Below, one piece after another: positions 1 to 8,161 of a DNA stretch of 64,000 bases. The position numbers and the translations under genes are program-made. The notes beneath the pieces were generated by a model that was given only the letters and a program-made list of their open reading frames with translations, was not told the DNA's origin and searched no databases. Origin of the DNA: Candidatus Villigracilis saccharophilus. GTDB taxonomy: Bacteria; Chloroflexota; Anaerolineae; Anaerolineales; Villigracilaceae. Positions within the stretch are counted from its first letter, which is position 1. The number at the start of each line of letters is the position of its first letter. The stretch spans positions 310,001 through 374,000 of the forward strand of contig JADJNA010000047.1 of the NCBI GenBank assembly GCA_016709305.1, in the 5' to 3' direction.

Positions 1-1
1 T

Positions 2-619
2 GCGCCAGTGGGATGTTCGGTATTTGCATATAACTATTTTGATACAGACTTTGTGGAAGCGCCGCATGGACGCGCCCCCGCAATGGCAACTGGTGTAAAG
101 CGCGTGATGCCCGACCGAATTGTTTTCACTTATCAAGGGGATGGCGATCTGGCTTCGATCGGCATGGGCGAAATTGTGCATGCCGCTGCGCGCGGTGAAA
201 ACATCACCGTGATCTTCATCAACAATGCCAACTTCGGTATGACGGGCGGACAGATGGCGCCGACAACTCTGCCAGGTATGAAGACCACATCTTCAGTAAA
301 TGGCCGCGACGTGGAAACACAAGGTTACCCGATCAAAGTCTCTGAAATGCTTTCAACATTGGACGGCGTTGGGTATTGCGTGCGCCGCTCACTGCATGAC
401 CCGAAAAATATCCGCCTCGCGAAGAAAGCGATCCGCATGGCGTTCGAAACCCAGGCACGCGGACTTGGCTTCTCGATGGTCGAACTGCTTTCCACCTGCC
501 CAACCAACTGGGGCATGACTCCTGTTAACTCGTTGAAATTTGTGGAAGAGCACATGATGCCATTTTATCCGCTGGGCGATTACAAGATCAGCGATGCGAT
601 CAAACAGATAAAAATATAG
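2..619 (+). CDS. 2-oxoacid:ferredoxin oxidoreductase, beta subunit (5' partial)
   Basis: Thiamine diphosphate-binding beta subunit of a 2-oxoacid:ferredoxin oxidoreductase (2-oxoglutarate or branched-chain type), which decarboxylates a 2-oxoacid to an acyl-CoA and reduces ferredoxin in the cytoplasm. The TPP/Mg site is visible as GDGDLASIG followed by NNANFGMTGGQ, and the C-terminal half carries a typical CPTNWGM block. The frame is open to the left edge, so the N-terminal residues, including the Cys-rich start usual for this family, lie outside the window; a GTG at 8 is not the real start. The gamma subunit follows about 100 nt downstream, with a palindromic repeat in between. Exact 2-oxoacid specificity cannot be read from the sequence. 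Confidence 0.88.
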   Translation, partial: APVGCSVFAYNYFDTDFVEAPHGRAPAMATGVKRVMPDRIVFTYQGDGDLASIGMGEIVHAAARGENITVIFINNANFGMTGGQMAPTTLPGMKTTSSVNGRDVETQGYPIKVSEMLSTLDGVGYCVRRSLHDPKNIRLAKKAIRMAFETQARGLGFSMVELLSTCPTNWGMTPVNSLKFVEEHMMPFYPLGDYKISDAIKQIKI

Positions 620-628
620 ATTACATAT

Positions 629-711
629 GTCATTGCGAGGGCGAGTCCGAAGCTATCTCACCGCTAAATAAGAGATTGCTTCTTCGGGAAGAACAGCCTC
701 CTCGCCATGAC
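629..711. repeat. Imperfect palindromic intergenic repeat (gtcattgcgagg ... cctcgccatgac)
   Basis: The 83-nt spacer between the beta and gamma subunits begins with GTCATTGCGAGG and ends with its near-exact inverse CCTCGCCATGAC. Inside are AGATTGCTTC-type words. This matches the style of a widely scattered bacterial intergenic palindrome (GTCATTGCGAG...GCAATCTC...). The transcript would fold into a long hairpin between two co-transcribed genes. That it is a dispersed repeat in this genome is inferred from resemblance only. Confidence 0.5.
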
Positions 712-723
712 ATGGAGATAACC

Positions 724-1281
724 ATGCAAAAAGAAATCATCATCTCAGGTTTTGGCGGACAGGGCGTATTGTTTGCGGGTCAGGTCATTGCCTATGCGGC
801 CATGGATTCAGGCAAGGAAGTGACGTGGATCCCATCCTATGGACCCGAAATGCGCGGCGGCACGGCAAACTGCACCGTCGTCATTGCGGACCATGAAATT
901 GGTTCACCATTGGTGAAGAATCCGCCACTGGTTATTGCGCTCAATCTGCCTTCCTATGATAAATATGAACCCGTCATGCAGGCAGGCGGGACATTGGTCG
1001 TGAATCAGTCCATGGTAGATCGCGGCGCAAAACGCACTGACATCAACACGGTATTTGTCCCAGCCAATGAGATCGCGGAACAGATCGGTGACAAGAAATT
1101 AACCAACATGGTCACAGTTGGCGCATTGCTGGCGGCTTTACCCGAAGTAACACTTGAAACAATTCAAGCCGCGTTGAAGGCCCATTTGCCCGCACGGCAT
1201 CAACATTTACTTCCGAAGAATTACGAAGCATTACGCAGGGGATTTGAATCTGCCAAGGAGCAATTGGCAGTTGCAGTATAG
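724..1281 (+). CDS. 2-oxoacid:ferredoxin oxidoreductase, gamma subunit
   Basis: 185-residue gamma subunit (pyruvate/ketoisovalerate oxidoreductase catalytic domain) that partners the beta subunit just upstream. The N-terminus IIISGFGGQGVLFAG is the family's glycine-rich signature, and PEMRGGTANCTVV follows at about residues 40-52. ATG 724 is preferred over the upstream TTG at 676 because GGAGATAACC sits directly before it and because the homologous proteins begin this close to the ISGFGGQG motif. The alpha subunit and any ferredoxin-like delta subunit must lie outside the window to the left. Confidence 0.88.
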   Translation: MQKEIIISGFGGQGVLFAGQVIAYAAMDSGKEVTWIPSYGPEMRGGTANCTVVIADHEIGSPLVKNPPLVIALNLPSYDKYEPVMQAGGTLVVNQSMVDRGAKRTDINTVFVPANEIAEQIGDKKLTNMVTVGALLAALPEVTLETIQAALKAHLPARHQHLLPKNYEALRRGFESAKEQLAVAV

Positions 1282-1303
1282 TACAGTGAATAGTGGATAG
1301 TAG

Positions 1304-1334
1304 AAGCCCGTCTTGATAAGAGGCGGGCTTTTGT
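1304..1334 (+). terminator. Rho-independent terminator of the oxidoreductase operon
   Basis: Inverted repeat AAGCCCG ... CGGGCTT (1304-1310 with 1324-1330) followed by TTGTG. It sits 22 nt after the stop of the gamma subunit. Confidence 0.7.
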
Positions 1335-1398
1335 GTTGATTTGTCATAATAATTGATGTATAGTAGCCGCAGTCATTAAAATCATATTGGAGGCAAAT

Positions 1399-1863
1399 AT
1401 GGAAAACGAAAAAAATACAAAAACGGACAGGGGAACACAGAGCCAGGATGCATTCATCAATTCTATAAAAGCCAGCTTGGACACTGCAAAAATTAAAACA
1501 GCCCGTATTCGCAAGACGGATTCTCAATTGTTCATAGCTAATGTTGTCTCGCCCGCCGCCGCGACCCTTTTGGCAGGCTTAACCGCCGCCGTTGGAGGTA
1601 ATACATTATTTGTCCAAGCTGCATCGCAAAGTAATGACGGCGGCTGGAGACTGGCCTGCATCCTCGTGGCAATTTTCGGCTTTATTGCGACCGTTAGCGG
1701 GATGTTCAAAAAGCAATTCGATGACCGACTCGTGCAGGGAAATCAATGTGTTGGAAGATTGCTCTCTCTTGATCTGGCGATCACTACAGGCAGCAGCAAT
1801 TGGGAAGAGGTCACCAAGGAATATCGTGAGATCGTCAAGGCTTTCCCTGAATTTATAAGTTGA
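1399..1863 (+). CDS. Small two-TM membrane protein, SLATT-like layout
   Basis: 154-residue protein with an N-terminal charged helix (residues 1-45), two hydrophobic segments (about residues 48-75 and 86-106, the second ending before FKKQFDDR) and a C-terminal helical region ending in FPEFIS. The layout of two TM helices embedded in long cytoplasmic helices resembles the SLATT/DUF4231 class, but no diagnostic motif confirms it. ATG 1399 has GGAGG six bases upstream; the in-frame TTG at 1387 would overlap that ribosome site. It stands alone between a terminator and the aldo/keto reductase, 13 nt ahead of the latter, so the two may be co-transcribed. Function unknown. Confidence 0.65.
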   Translation: MENEKNTKTDRGTQSQDAFINSIKASLDTAKIKTARIRKTDSQLFIANVVSPAAATLLAGLTAAVGGNTLFVQAASQSNDGGWRLACILVAIFGFIATVSGMFKKQFDDRLVQGNQCVGRLLSLDLAITTGSSNWEEVTKEYREIVKAFPEFIS

Positions 1864-1876
1864 TCTGATTTTCAAT

Positions 1877-2710
1877 ATGAAATACGAAACCATTCACAGT
1901 CTATCCCTTCCGAAGATCGGATTCGGCACCTGGAAGATCGGCGGTGAAACGTCACCGAACCGTGCCTGGGATACGAAGTCTCTCACTGCGCTGCGCTCCG
2001 CGCTGGAGATAGGCTATACCCATTTTGATACAGCGGAATATTACGCCGCGGGTCATTCTGAAGAGTTGGTCGGGCGCGCCGTGGGTGAGTCAAATACAAA
2101 ACGCGAAAATCTATTCATCACATCCAAAGTTTCGCCCGAACATTTAGGCTATGATGATGTTTTCAAATCCTGCGACAGCAGCCTCCGCCGCCTCAAGATG
2201 GATTACATTGACCTGTATCTCATCCATTGGCCGGGCAGGGGAATGAAACTTGAAAAGACTTTTCCCGCATTGAACAAACTCGTGCGTGATGGGAAGGTCA
2301 AACATTTGGGGGTGAGCAATTTCAATTTAAAACTTCTCAAACAGTCACAGGCATATTCCGAAACGCCTATTCTTACCAATCAAGTACCCTACAGCCTGCC
2401 TGACCATTCCTATGTGGAAAACGGCGTGCTCGAATATTGTCAGCAAAATGACATCCTGGTCACAGCCTATTCACCTGTGAAGTTCCGAAGTATACGAGTC
2501 AACAAAACCTTGAAGGAAATCACAAATGCACATTCTGCCACCCCGTTCCAGATCGCGCTGGCGTGGCTGGTGATGCAGCCGCGTGTGATCACGATTCCGA
2601 TGTCGTTCGATCCGCAGCACATCAAAGAGAATTTCGACGCGGCAGAGATCCTATTGAGTGCAGATGAAATGACTCGATTGAGTAATGCGTGGGAAAAAGG
2701 CAATGAGTAA
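1877..2710 (+). CDS. Aldo/keto reductase
   Basis: 277-residue NAD(P)H-dependent aldo/keto reductase with a TIM-barrel fold. The AKR tetrad is visible: Asp and Tyr in HFDTAEYY (about residues 48-55), Lys in ITSKV (about 84) and His in LIHWPG (about 115). GFGTWKIGG near the N-terminus and HLGVSNFN, ILTNQVPYS and ITIPMS are the other family blocks. Length is normal for the superfamily. Substrate cannot be predicted. The stop codon is 3 nt before the clpS ATG, so the two are translationally close and likely one operon, although no functional link is known. Confidence 0.9.
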   Translation: MKYETIHSLSLPKIGFGTWKIGGETSPNRAWDTKSLTALRSALEIGYTHFDTAEYYAAGHSEELVGRAVGESNTKRENLFITSKVSPEHLGYDDVFKSCDSSLRRLKMDYIDLYLIHWPGRGMKLEKTFPALNKLVRDGKVKHLGVSNFNLKLLKQSQAYSETPILTNQVPYSLPDHSYVENGVLEYCQQNDILVTAYSPVKFRSIRVNKTLKEITNAHSATPFQIALAWLVMQPRVITIPMSFDPQHIKENFDAAEILLSADEMTRLSNAWEKGNE

Positions 2711-2713
2711 GTG

Positions 2714-3019
2714 ATGAAACTGCAAGTCATTCCCGAGATCGAGATCACTAAAGAAACAAAAACCAAATTGGAGCCGCTTTACCGCGTCATAATCCACAAT
2801 GACGATGTTACGCCGATGGATTTTGTCGTGAACGTGCTCACCTCCATTTTTATGCTCAGCCAGCCTGGCGCAATGGATGTGATGCTCATCGCACACTATA
2901 AAGGGGCTGCATATGTCCAGACCCTTCCCAAAACCGAAGCAGAAAAACGAATCAACAAGGCACATTTCGCAGCGGGGCTTGAAGGCTATCCACTCCATTT
3001 TTCGATCGAACCCGAATAA
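2714..3019 (+). CDS. clpS: ATP-dependent Clp protease adaptor ClpS
   Basis: 101-residue ClpS, the N-end rule adaptor that delivers substrates with bulky hydrophobic N-termini to ClpA/ClpC-ClpP. The core YRVIIHNDDVTPMDFVV is the hallmark motif; its Asn-Asp pair contacts the substrate alpha-amino group. The later blocks MLIAHYKGAAYV and AEKRINKAHF match the C-terminal half of the domain, where the family usually has a conserved His binding the N-degron. It directly follows the aldo/keto reductase; no clpA/clpC gene is nearby. ATG 2714 is preferred to GTG 2711. Confidence 0.92.
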   Translation: MKLQVIPEIEITKETKTKLEPLYRVIIHNDDVTPMDFVVNVLTSIFMLSQPGAMDVMLIAHYKGAAYVQTLPKTEAEKRINKAHFAAGLEGYPLHFSIEPE

Positions 3020-3138
3020 AGAAGGTTCTACTTGGTATAGATCAGCATCCCAGCCAAATTCAGACAATGCCTATTGTAAATATCCTTATATTGCTGTATA
3101 TTATTGCTAAAAATTTCACCCGCAACTCTGGAGGATAT

Positions 3139-4077
3139 ATGACGACCAGCCCCATGAAACTGCAGGAAAATAAATTAGCTGCCGCACAAAAAAAACTTGA
3201 GAACGCAAAAAAAGAATACCTTGAGACGGTTGAGGGCATACAGGCGTTTGCCGAGCCAAGGCTTGTACAATCAACATCGCTGATCATGAGAGCCGCGTAT
3301 TCAGATAGAGTGGCGTGGATGATGGCGGTCATGTCAAAATTAGCGTACATAGAATTTGAGACCAGCGAAGAGGAACTTTTTCGGCTCATTTTCAATTTGA
3401 AAAGCGGGGGATTTGAATTGGTCAGCACTTTTTCCAAAGGCAGCACACAATGCTTTCTGGCAAAAAATGAAAACATGTACGTACTTGCATTCAGAGGCAC
3501 ACAGCCAAAAAGATTCGAAGACATCAATACAGACATCCGCGTATATAAAAGCTCATTAAAAGAAGGGAAAATTCACGCGGGTTTCCATGAAGCCTATCAG
3601 GAAGTTGAAGACGATATCGTAAATATTTTCCTCAAAAATGAAGAGTGGACCTGGCCTCTTTACGTCACGGGTCATTCCCTTGGAGGCGCGCTCGCAACGA
3701 TCGCCACGCAAAACCTTGAACACAAGATCAAATCCCAGATCGCGGCGTGTTACACATTCGGCAGTCCGCGCGTTGGCAATAAGCAATACGAAAGGAATAT
3801 CAAAGCCCCCTTCTATCGTATCGTCCACAGCACCGATATCGTTACCCTCGTTCCCAGCATCGGCTACATGCACATCGGTGATCCGCGCTACCTCACCTAC
3901 AGCAAATCTGAAAGCGAAAAATTTTATCTCTACCGCAGCATCCCCATCTTCCGCAGATTTTGGGAAATGCTACTCGCGGCCATCCTGCCGTTCAACTGGC
4001 CGCGTTGGATAATGTGTCACTCCATCGATGAGTACGAGCGAAAGCTAAGGATCTATGCGATCCAACGAAATAAGTAG
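3139..4077 (+). CDS. Lipase class 3 family protein
   Basis: 312-residue alpha/beta hydrolase of the fungal-lipase-like class 3 family. The nucleophile elbow is GHSLGGALA, preceded by the conserved LAFRGTQ and HAGFHEAY blocks; the likely acid is Asp in HSTDIVTLVP and the likely base His in MCHSIDEYE near the C-terminus. An N-terminal coiled-coil-like stretch of about 35 Lys/Glu-rich residues precedes the domain. No signal peptide is visible, so the protein appears cytoplasmic or peripheral. The start at 3139 is chosen for its GGAGG site; an in-frame start at 3067 lacks one. The substrate (lipid or ester) is unknown. Confidence 0.85.
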   Translation: MTTSPMKLQENKLAAAQKKLENAKKEYLETVEGIQAFAEPRLVQSTSLIMRAAYSDRVAWMMAVMSKLAYIEFETSEEELFRLIFNLKSGGFELVSTFSKGSTQCFLAKNENMYVLAFRGTQPKRFEDINTDIRVYKSSLKEGKIHAGFHEAYQEVEDDIVNIFLKNEEWTWPLYVTGHSLGGALATIATQNLEHKIKSQIAACYTFGSPRVGNKQYERNIKAPFYRIVHSTDIVTLVPSIGYMHIGDPRYLTYSKSESEKFYLYRSIPIFRRFWEMLLAAILPFNWPRWIMCHSIDEYERKLRIYAIQRNK

Positions 4078-4085
4078 AAGCAACG

Positions 4086-4117
4086 AAGTCCGCTTTCAAG
4101 AGCGGGCTTTATTTTTT
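4086..4117 (+). terminator. Rho-independent terminator after the lipase gene
   Basis: Stem AAGTCCGCT / AGCGGGCTT around a six-base loop, followed by TATTTTTT, 8 nt after the lipase stop. Confidence 0.75.
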
Positions 4118-4136
4118 GCATGTTAAAATAGACATC

Positions 4137-5021
4137 GTGAATAATCAAACAGAGCTTCTCACTTCCATCAATCTTGACGATCTCGTCACTTCTTTTGGCT
4201 GGCAGGATCATCCATTGCCCGCGCGCCTATTGCGAAGACTCTTCCTCAAGCCTGCGCGCACCTTTGCCGAATTTATGGTGGAATTTGACAACGCCGTGGC
4301 AGCACGCGGATTAGTGGATGCCTCGCGCCTGACACAGAATCACTTCGTCCAGGATGTGCGCGTCTTTGGCCTGGACCTGATTCCTGATTCCGCTTTTCTG
4401 GCCTTATCCAATCACCCAGGTATGAGCGACACCCTCTCCGCCTTTTGCGCCCTCAACCGCCCTGAACTGAAGATCATCGCCCTCGACCGCCCCTTTCTTA
4501 ACGCGCTTCCAAATATGAGTAGACAACTCTTTTATGTAAAAGATGATCCTGCCGCACGCATGGGTCTGGTCAGGCAAGTCACAGCGCATTTACGCTCAGG
4601 CGGTGCGGCATTGACATTCCCCGCAGGTCAAATCGAACCTGATCCTGATGTTTACGAAGGCGCAGTCCATTCATTACAAGCATGGACAGACAGCGCGGGC
4701 GTCTTCATCCGCATGGCTCCTGAAACTGCCATCCTCCCCGTTCTTGTTCGCGGAGTAGTATGGGGAAAAACAGCGAGGCATTTTCTTCTGGGTATCAAAA
4801 AAACAAGGGAAGAAAAGGAAAAATTAGCAGCCGCCTTGCAATTGCTGGCGCATGTTGCCTTCATGAAGAAAGATGTGCATGTCCGCGTACAGATCGGGCA
4901 TCCGATTTATGCAAAAGACTTAGGAACAACAGACCCCAAAGTCATTCATCAAGCTGTCACAGCTGAGATGAAACACCTGATCGAGAACCCGCCACAAGGC
5001 GAAGGAAGAAGCGTGATGTAA
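4137..5021 (+). CDS. PlsC-like acyltransferase family protein
   Basis: About 294 residues. The block LALSNHPGMSDTL contains the H-x4-D catalytic signature of glycerolipid acyltransferases, and FPAGQIEPD corresponds to the later FPEG-type acyl-acceptor motif. No transmembrane segment is obvious. It most likely transfers an acyl chain to a lipid or related acceptor; the exact acceptor is unknown. The start is uncertain: TTG 4116 falls inside the T tract of the preceding terminator, while GTG 4137 lies just after an AT-rich TTAAAAT that could be a -10 box, giving a leaderless message. The gene ends in a bidirectional terminator shared with the convergent MFS gene. Confidence 0.7.
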   Translation: MNNQTELLTSINLDDLVTSFGWQDHPLPARLLRRLFLKPARTFAEFMVEFDNAVAARGLVDASRLTQNHFVQDVRVFGLDLIPDSAFLALSNHPGMSDTLSAFCALNRPELKIIALDRPFLNALPNMSRQLFYVKDDPAARMGLVRQVTAHLRSGGAALTFPAGQIEPDPDVYEGAVHSLQAWTDSAGVFIRMAPETAILPVLVRGVVWGKTARHFLLGIKKTREEKEKLAAALQLLAHVAFMKKDVHVRVQIGHPIYAKDLGTTDPKVIHQAVTAEMKHLIENPPQGEGRSVM

Positions 5022-5058
5022 AAAAGACAGTCACCTTTGCAAAGGTGACTGTCTTTTT
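5021..5058. terminator. Bidirectional terminator between convergent genes
   Basis: Perfect long hairpin AAAAAGACAGTCACCTTT-GC-AAAGGTGACTGTCTTTTT, with A tract and T tract on opposite sides, between the acyltransferase (+) and the MFS transporter (-). Confidence 0.88.
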
Positions 5059-6400
5059 AATCCGCAGGTGCGCCAGCTAATGTCGGCTCGTCGCCGTTAT
5101 ACGCCATCAATTGCGGCCATTTCCACGCCACAAAGCCCAATCCAAGAATACACCCCACGCCGCCGCTGATGATCGCGAAAGGGACGCCGAACGCAACAGC
5201 CACCAATCCCGCCTCCACCTCACCAAGCTGTGGTCCGCCCATAAAAAAGATCTGATTGACACTGGTCATCCTTCCACGAATATGATCGGGGGTCTGCATC
5301 TGGCGGATCGTATTTCGAATGACTGTACTGACCGCATCCGCCGCGCCGATCAGGAACAATGAGATCATCGCAAGCACAAAAGTCGTACTGAAGCCAAATA
5401 GAATTGTCGCAAAGCCGAATACAAGAACTGACCCAAAAAATAACATTCCCTGTTTGCGGATTTTTGGCAATTGTGAAACCACCAGCCCTGCGCTGACAGA
5501 GCCCATCGCCTGAGCGGATGTTAACCAAACGAATCCAGTTTTGCCGACATCCAAAATATCGCGCGCCACAATGGGAAGCATGGTATTTGCAGACGCAAAG
5601 AATGTGGCGATGAAGTCCATGAGCATTGTTGAAGAGATCAGCGGACGTTTGAAAATGAATCGGACGCCTTCCCACATGGCGGAGAAATTAATTCCACCCG
5701 CCTTATTTATATTCTGCGAGACATCGCCCATCAAGAATAAAGCCAGCAGCACAGCCAGAAAAGAAATGGAATTGAGAATATAAGCATATTCCAAAGCGCC
5801 TTCTGGAACCACACCCAGCAGCAATGGACCGCCAATCGCTCCCACATTGAACGCAATGCTATTCAAACTGAACGCGGATGGTAGGACATCCCGCGGAACC
5901 AGATTCGGAATGAGCGATTGCCTCGCCGGCAGATCAAACGCCATGGTCGAGGCTTGAACCGCAGTCAGGATGTAAATATATTGAATGGTGATCAAGCCGC
6001 TGTAGGTGAGATACGCAAGCACAAGCGCCTGCACCGCCAGGATGCTTTGCGTGATAAATAAAATATTGCGGCGGTTGAAATTATCCGCAACCGTCCCTCC
6101 GATGATCGAGAAAATAATCACGGGCAGGATGCGTGCGAGTCCGATGCCGCCAAGTGCCATCGGATCAGGCACGCCGGTCAAATCACGAATGTGCCAGTGG
6201 ATGGCGGCAAATTGCAGCTGCGACCCGGCAATCGAGATCAACAAGCCGAGCCACAAGTACCGATAACGATAATGTTGTAAAGCTGGAGGGATATGAAGTT
6301 TCAATTTAAATTTTGCCCGGGGGAGCGGGCCCCCGGGGGTTAAAGTGCAGCTTGGTTGCCCGGCCGGGCCGGCGGGAAATGAGTCTGTTACGTTCCCCAA
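5057..6400 (-). CDS. MFS transporter (MFS_3 / EntS-like exporter)
   Basis: About 12 hydrophobic segments starting at YLWLGLLISIAGSQLQ; the region GGTVADNFNRRNILF is the loop 2-3 MFS motif. The organisation resembles the EntS/MFS_3 group of small-molecule exporters; substrate unknown. The N-terminal 35 residues (MGNVTDSFPAGPAGQP...) are encoded by an odd GC-rich palindromic stretch (6316-6376) and overlap the end of nadE by 13 nt from a TTG with no ribosome site. A TTG further in, just before the first membrane helix (in KFKLKLH), is an alternative start. It is downstream of the NAD synthetase pair and probably co-transcribed. Confidence 0.82.
   Translation of the reverse strand: MGNVTDSFPAGPAGQPSCTLTPGGPLPRAKFKLKLHIPPALQHYRYRYLWLGLLISIAGSQLQFAAIHWHIRDLTGVPDPMALGGIGLARILPVIIFSIIGGTVADNFNRRNILFITQSILAVQALVLAYLTYSGLITIQYIYILTAVQASTMAFDLPARQSLIPNLVPRDVLPSAFSLNSIAFNVGAIGGPLLLGVVPEGALEYAYILNSISFLAVLLALFLMGDVSQNINKAGGINFSAMWEGVRFIFKRPLISSTMLMDFIATFFASANTMLPIVARDILDVGKTGFVWLTSAQAMGSVSAGLVVSQLPKIRKQGMLFFGSVLVFGFATILFGFSTTFVLAMISLFLIGAADAVSTVIRNTIRQMQTPDHIRGRMTSVNQIFFMGGPQLGEVEAGLVAVAFGVPFAIISGGVGCILGLGFVAWKWPQLMAYNGDEPTLAGAPAD
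6316..6376 (-). repeat. GC-rich palindromic block at the nadE/MFS junction
   Basis: CCCGGGGG ... CCCCCGGG inverted repeat (6316-6323 with 6330-6337) and, 20 nt on, CGGCCGGGCCGG. Both contrast sharply with the AT-rich surroundings (TTTAAATTTT). On the minus strand the block lies immediately after the nadE stop, so it may be a strong RNA hairpin that separates or attenuates expression of the MFS gene. Confidence 0.45.
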
Positions 6401-7215
6401 TCGCGGAGATATAAGAAGTCATAACCAATGGTGCGGTTACTGATCTTCGCGATCGGCGGCTGCATGCGTTTGAACTGGTTGCGGCGGATACGCTTCACGA
6501 CGACATCCACAAATTTCTGGTCAAAACCTGCATCCATACATTCCTGCGGACTGTAGCGTTGATCTACAAGCAGGTAAAGAAGTTTGTCCACTTCTTCATA
6601 AGTAAATCCAAGCTCACCTTCGTCAGTCTGCCCTTCCCACAGATCAGCAGATGGAGCTTTATCAATGATTGGTGCGGGGATGTTCAAAGCGCGTGAAAGC
6701 TGGCGGGCCTGAGTTTTATACAAGTCACCGATCGGGTTGATCGCCGATGCGGCGTCACCCCATTGTGTGCTGTAGCCAAGCAGGATCTCGGTCTTGTTGC
6801 TGGTGCCGATGGGCAACGCCTTGAATACTTCAGACTGATCATATAAAACGATCATACGCGCACGCGCCATAATGTTGCCTTTGCGGACATTGGTAATATT
6901 TGGATCACGTTTGATCAGCGGATCAACCATATCAGAAATATCGATCGTTTCGCTCTTAACCTGGAACTGGTCGATCATCAATTGGGCGTGTTCCAGCGAA
7001 TCGGGCGAGGAAGTGCGATAAGGCAATCGCAACGCCATCACTTTATCAGCGCCGAGGGCTTCTACGGCAAGCGCGCAGGACAGGGCTGAGTCAAGGCCGC
7101 CGGAAAGGTTGATGATGGCACGCGAAAAACCTGCGCGGGTCACCTCGCTTTTTATAAATCCTACGAGAATTTCACGCCCCAGTTGTGTATTGATGGAAAG
7201 GGAAAGATCAACCAC
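6388..7215 (-). CDS. nadE: NAD+ synthase, ATP-pyrophosphatase subunit
   Basis: 275-residue NAD synthetase domain that adenylates nicotinic acid adenine dinucleotide and amidates it to NAD+. The PP-loop is INLSGGLDSALSCA (about residues 36-49); RARMIVLYDQS, GTSNKTEILLGY and GDLYKTQ are further family motifs. By itself this would use ammonia. A separate glutamine-amidase gene overlaps its start by 8 nt, so the pair should act as a glutamine-dependent enzyme. Translation starts at GTG 7215 inside the end of the amidase gene, implying translational coupling. Confidence 0.93.
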   Translation of the reverse strand: MVDLSLSINTQLGREILVGFIKSEVTRAGFSRAIINLSGGLDSALSCALAVEALGADKVMALRLPYRTSSPDSLEHAQLMIDQFQVKSETIDISDMVDPLIKRDPNITNVRKGNIMARARMIVLYDQSEVFKALPIGTSNKTEILLGYSTQWGDAASAINPIGDLYKTQARQLSRALNIPAPIIDKAPSADLWEGQTDEGELGFTYEEVDKLLYLLVDQRYSPQECMDAGFDQKFVDVVVKRIRRNQFKRMQPPIAKISNRTIGYDFLYLRDWGT

Positions 7216-8059
7216 GGGACAGTATCCTGTTTAATTCTTTTTGCACAAGGTTGGTGCGTTCATCGCGCAATAACGGCAAACGGGCACGTGTGCGCCGAAG
7301 CTGATTAAGATCCATTTCCGCAAAAACAAGAGCTTCCTCATTATATGGACCGATGACTACTTCTTCCCCGTTTGGGTCGAAAAGGGTCGCTCCTCCCCAA
7401 AAGTGCAGACCATCTTCATATCCCACGCGGTTAGCGTGCGCGACAAAGGAAGTGAACATACTGGCGTAGGCTTTTGTCACACGTTCCACCCAGCGCGCGG
7501 ATTCAAGCTTTTCCTTATCGTTCAAACCACGCCCAGGCGAAGCCGAGGAGAACACCAAAATGTCCGCGCCATCCAGCCATAACAAATATGGCGGCGAGGC
7601 ATGCCAGAAATCCTCACAGATCAACATACCGACCCGCCCAAAGCGCGTATCGAACGCGCGGATCGAATCTCCCCACGCGAAAAAACGACCTTCATCAAAG
7701 AGACCATACGTGGGCAGATAAACTTTATGGTGAACGTGAACGACCTTTCCGCCGGAGAGATAAGCGGATGCGACATAAAAGCGGTGACGAGAGTCCTCGT
7801 CAACGAATCCAACGACCATGTCTAGATCGCGGCTCTCTTTTAGTAAATGCTTGAAGACCGGGTCATCATCTGTCGGCTTATGCGCGACCGAAGCCACCAG
7901 ATCCTGCAACACATATCCGGTTAAGGAAAGTTCGGGAAAGACTAGTAAATCCGATTTTTCAGACTTCGCCTGTTTTATGTAATCCAAATGCTTGGCGAGG
8001 TTCGCATCCACATCCCCTAATTTGGTATTGATCTGGGCAAGCGCAAGGTTTAATTTCAT
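7208..8059 (-). CDS. Carbon-nitrogen hydrolase: glutamine amidase subunit of NAD synthetase
   Basis: Nitrilase-superfamily protein of 283 residues. The Glu-Lys-Cys triad is visible: Glu in LVFPELSLTGY, Lys in HHKVYLPTYGLFDE and Cys in MLICEDFW. This matches the N-terminal glutaminase domain of large NadE enzymes, which feeds ammonia to the synthetase; here it is a separate gene directly upstream of, and overlapping, nadE. ATG 8059 (MKLNLALAQ) is preferred over the longer reading frame from 8122, since the family begins right at the LALAQIN strand. A free-standing nitrilase with another amide substrate is less likely given the overlap. Confidence 0.87.
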   Translation of the reverse strand: MKLNLALAQINTKLGDVDANLAKHLDYIKQAKSEKSDLLVFPELSLTGYVLQDLVASVAHKPTDDDPVFKHLLKESRDLDMVVGFVDEDSRHRFYVASAYLSGGKVVHVHHKVYLPTYGLFDEGRFFAWGDSIRAFDTRFGRVGMLICEDFWHASPPYLLWLDGADILVFSSASPGRGLNDKEKLESARWVERVTKAYASMFTSFVAHANRVGYEDGLHFWGGATLFDPNGEEVVIGPYNEEALVFAEMDLNQLRRTRARLPLLRDERTNLVQKELNRILSRG

Positions 8060-8161
8060 TGGGCGAATCTTACCACCAAAAAGATTGACATCAAACTGGA
8101 ATTCATCAACTTCGTTTGTCAATTACAATTACACAGATATCAACATGCCAAAGGAGAATTA

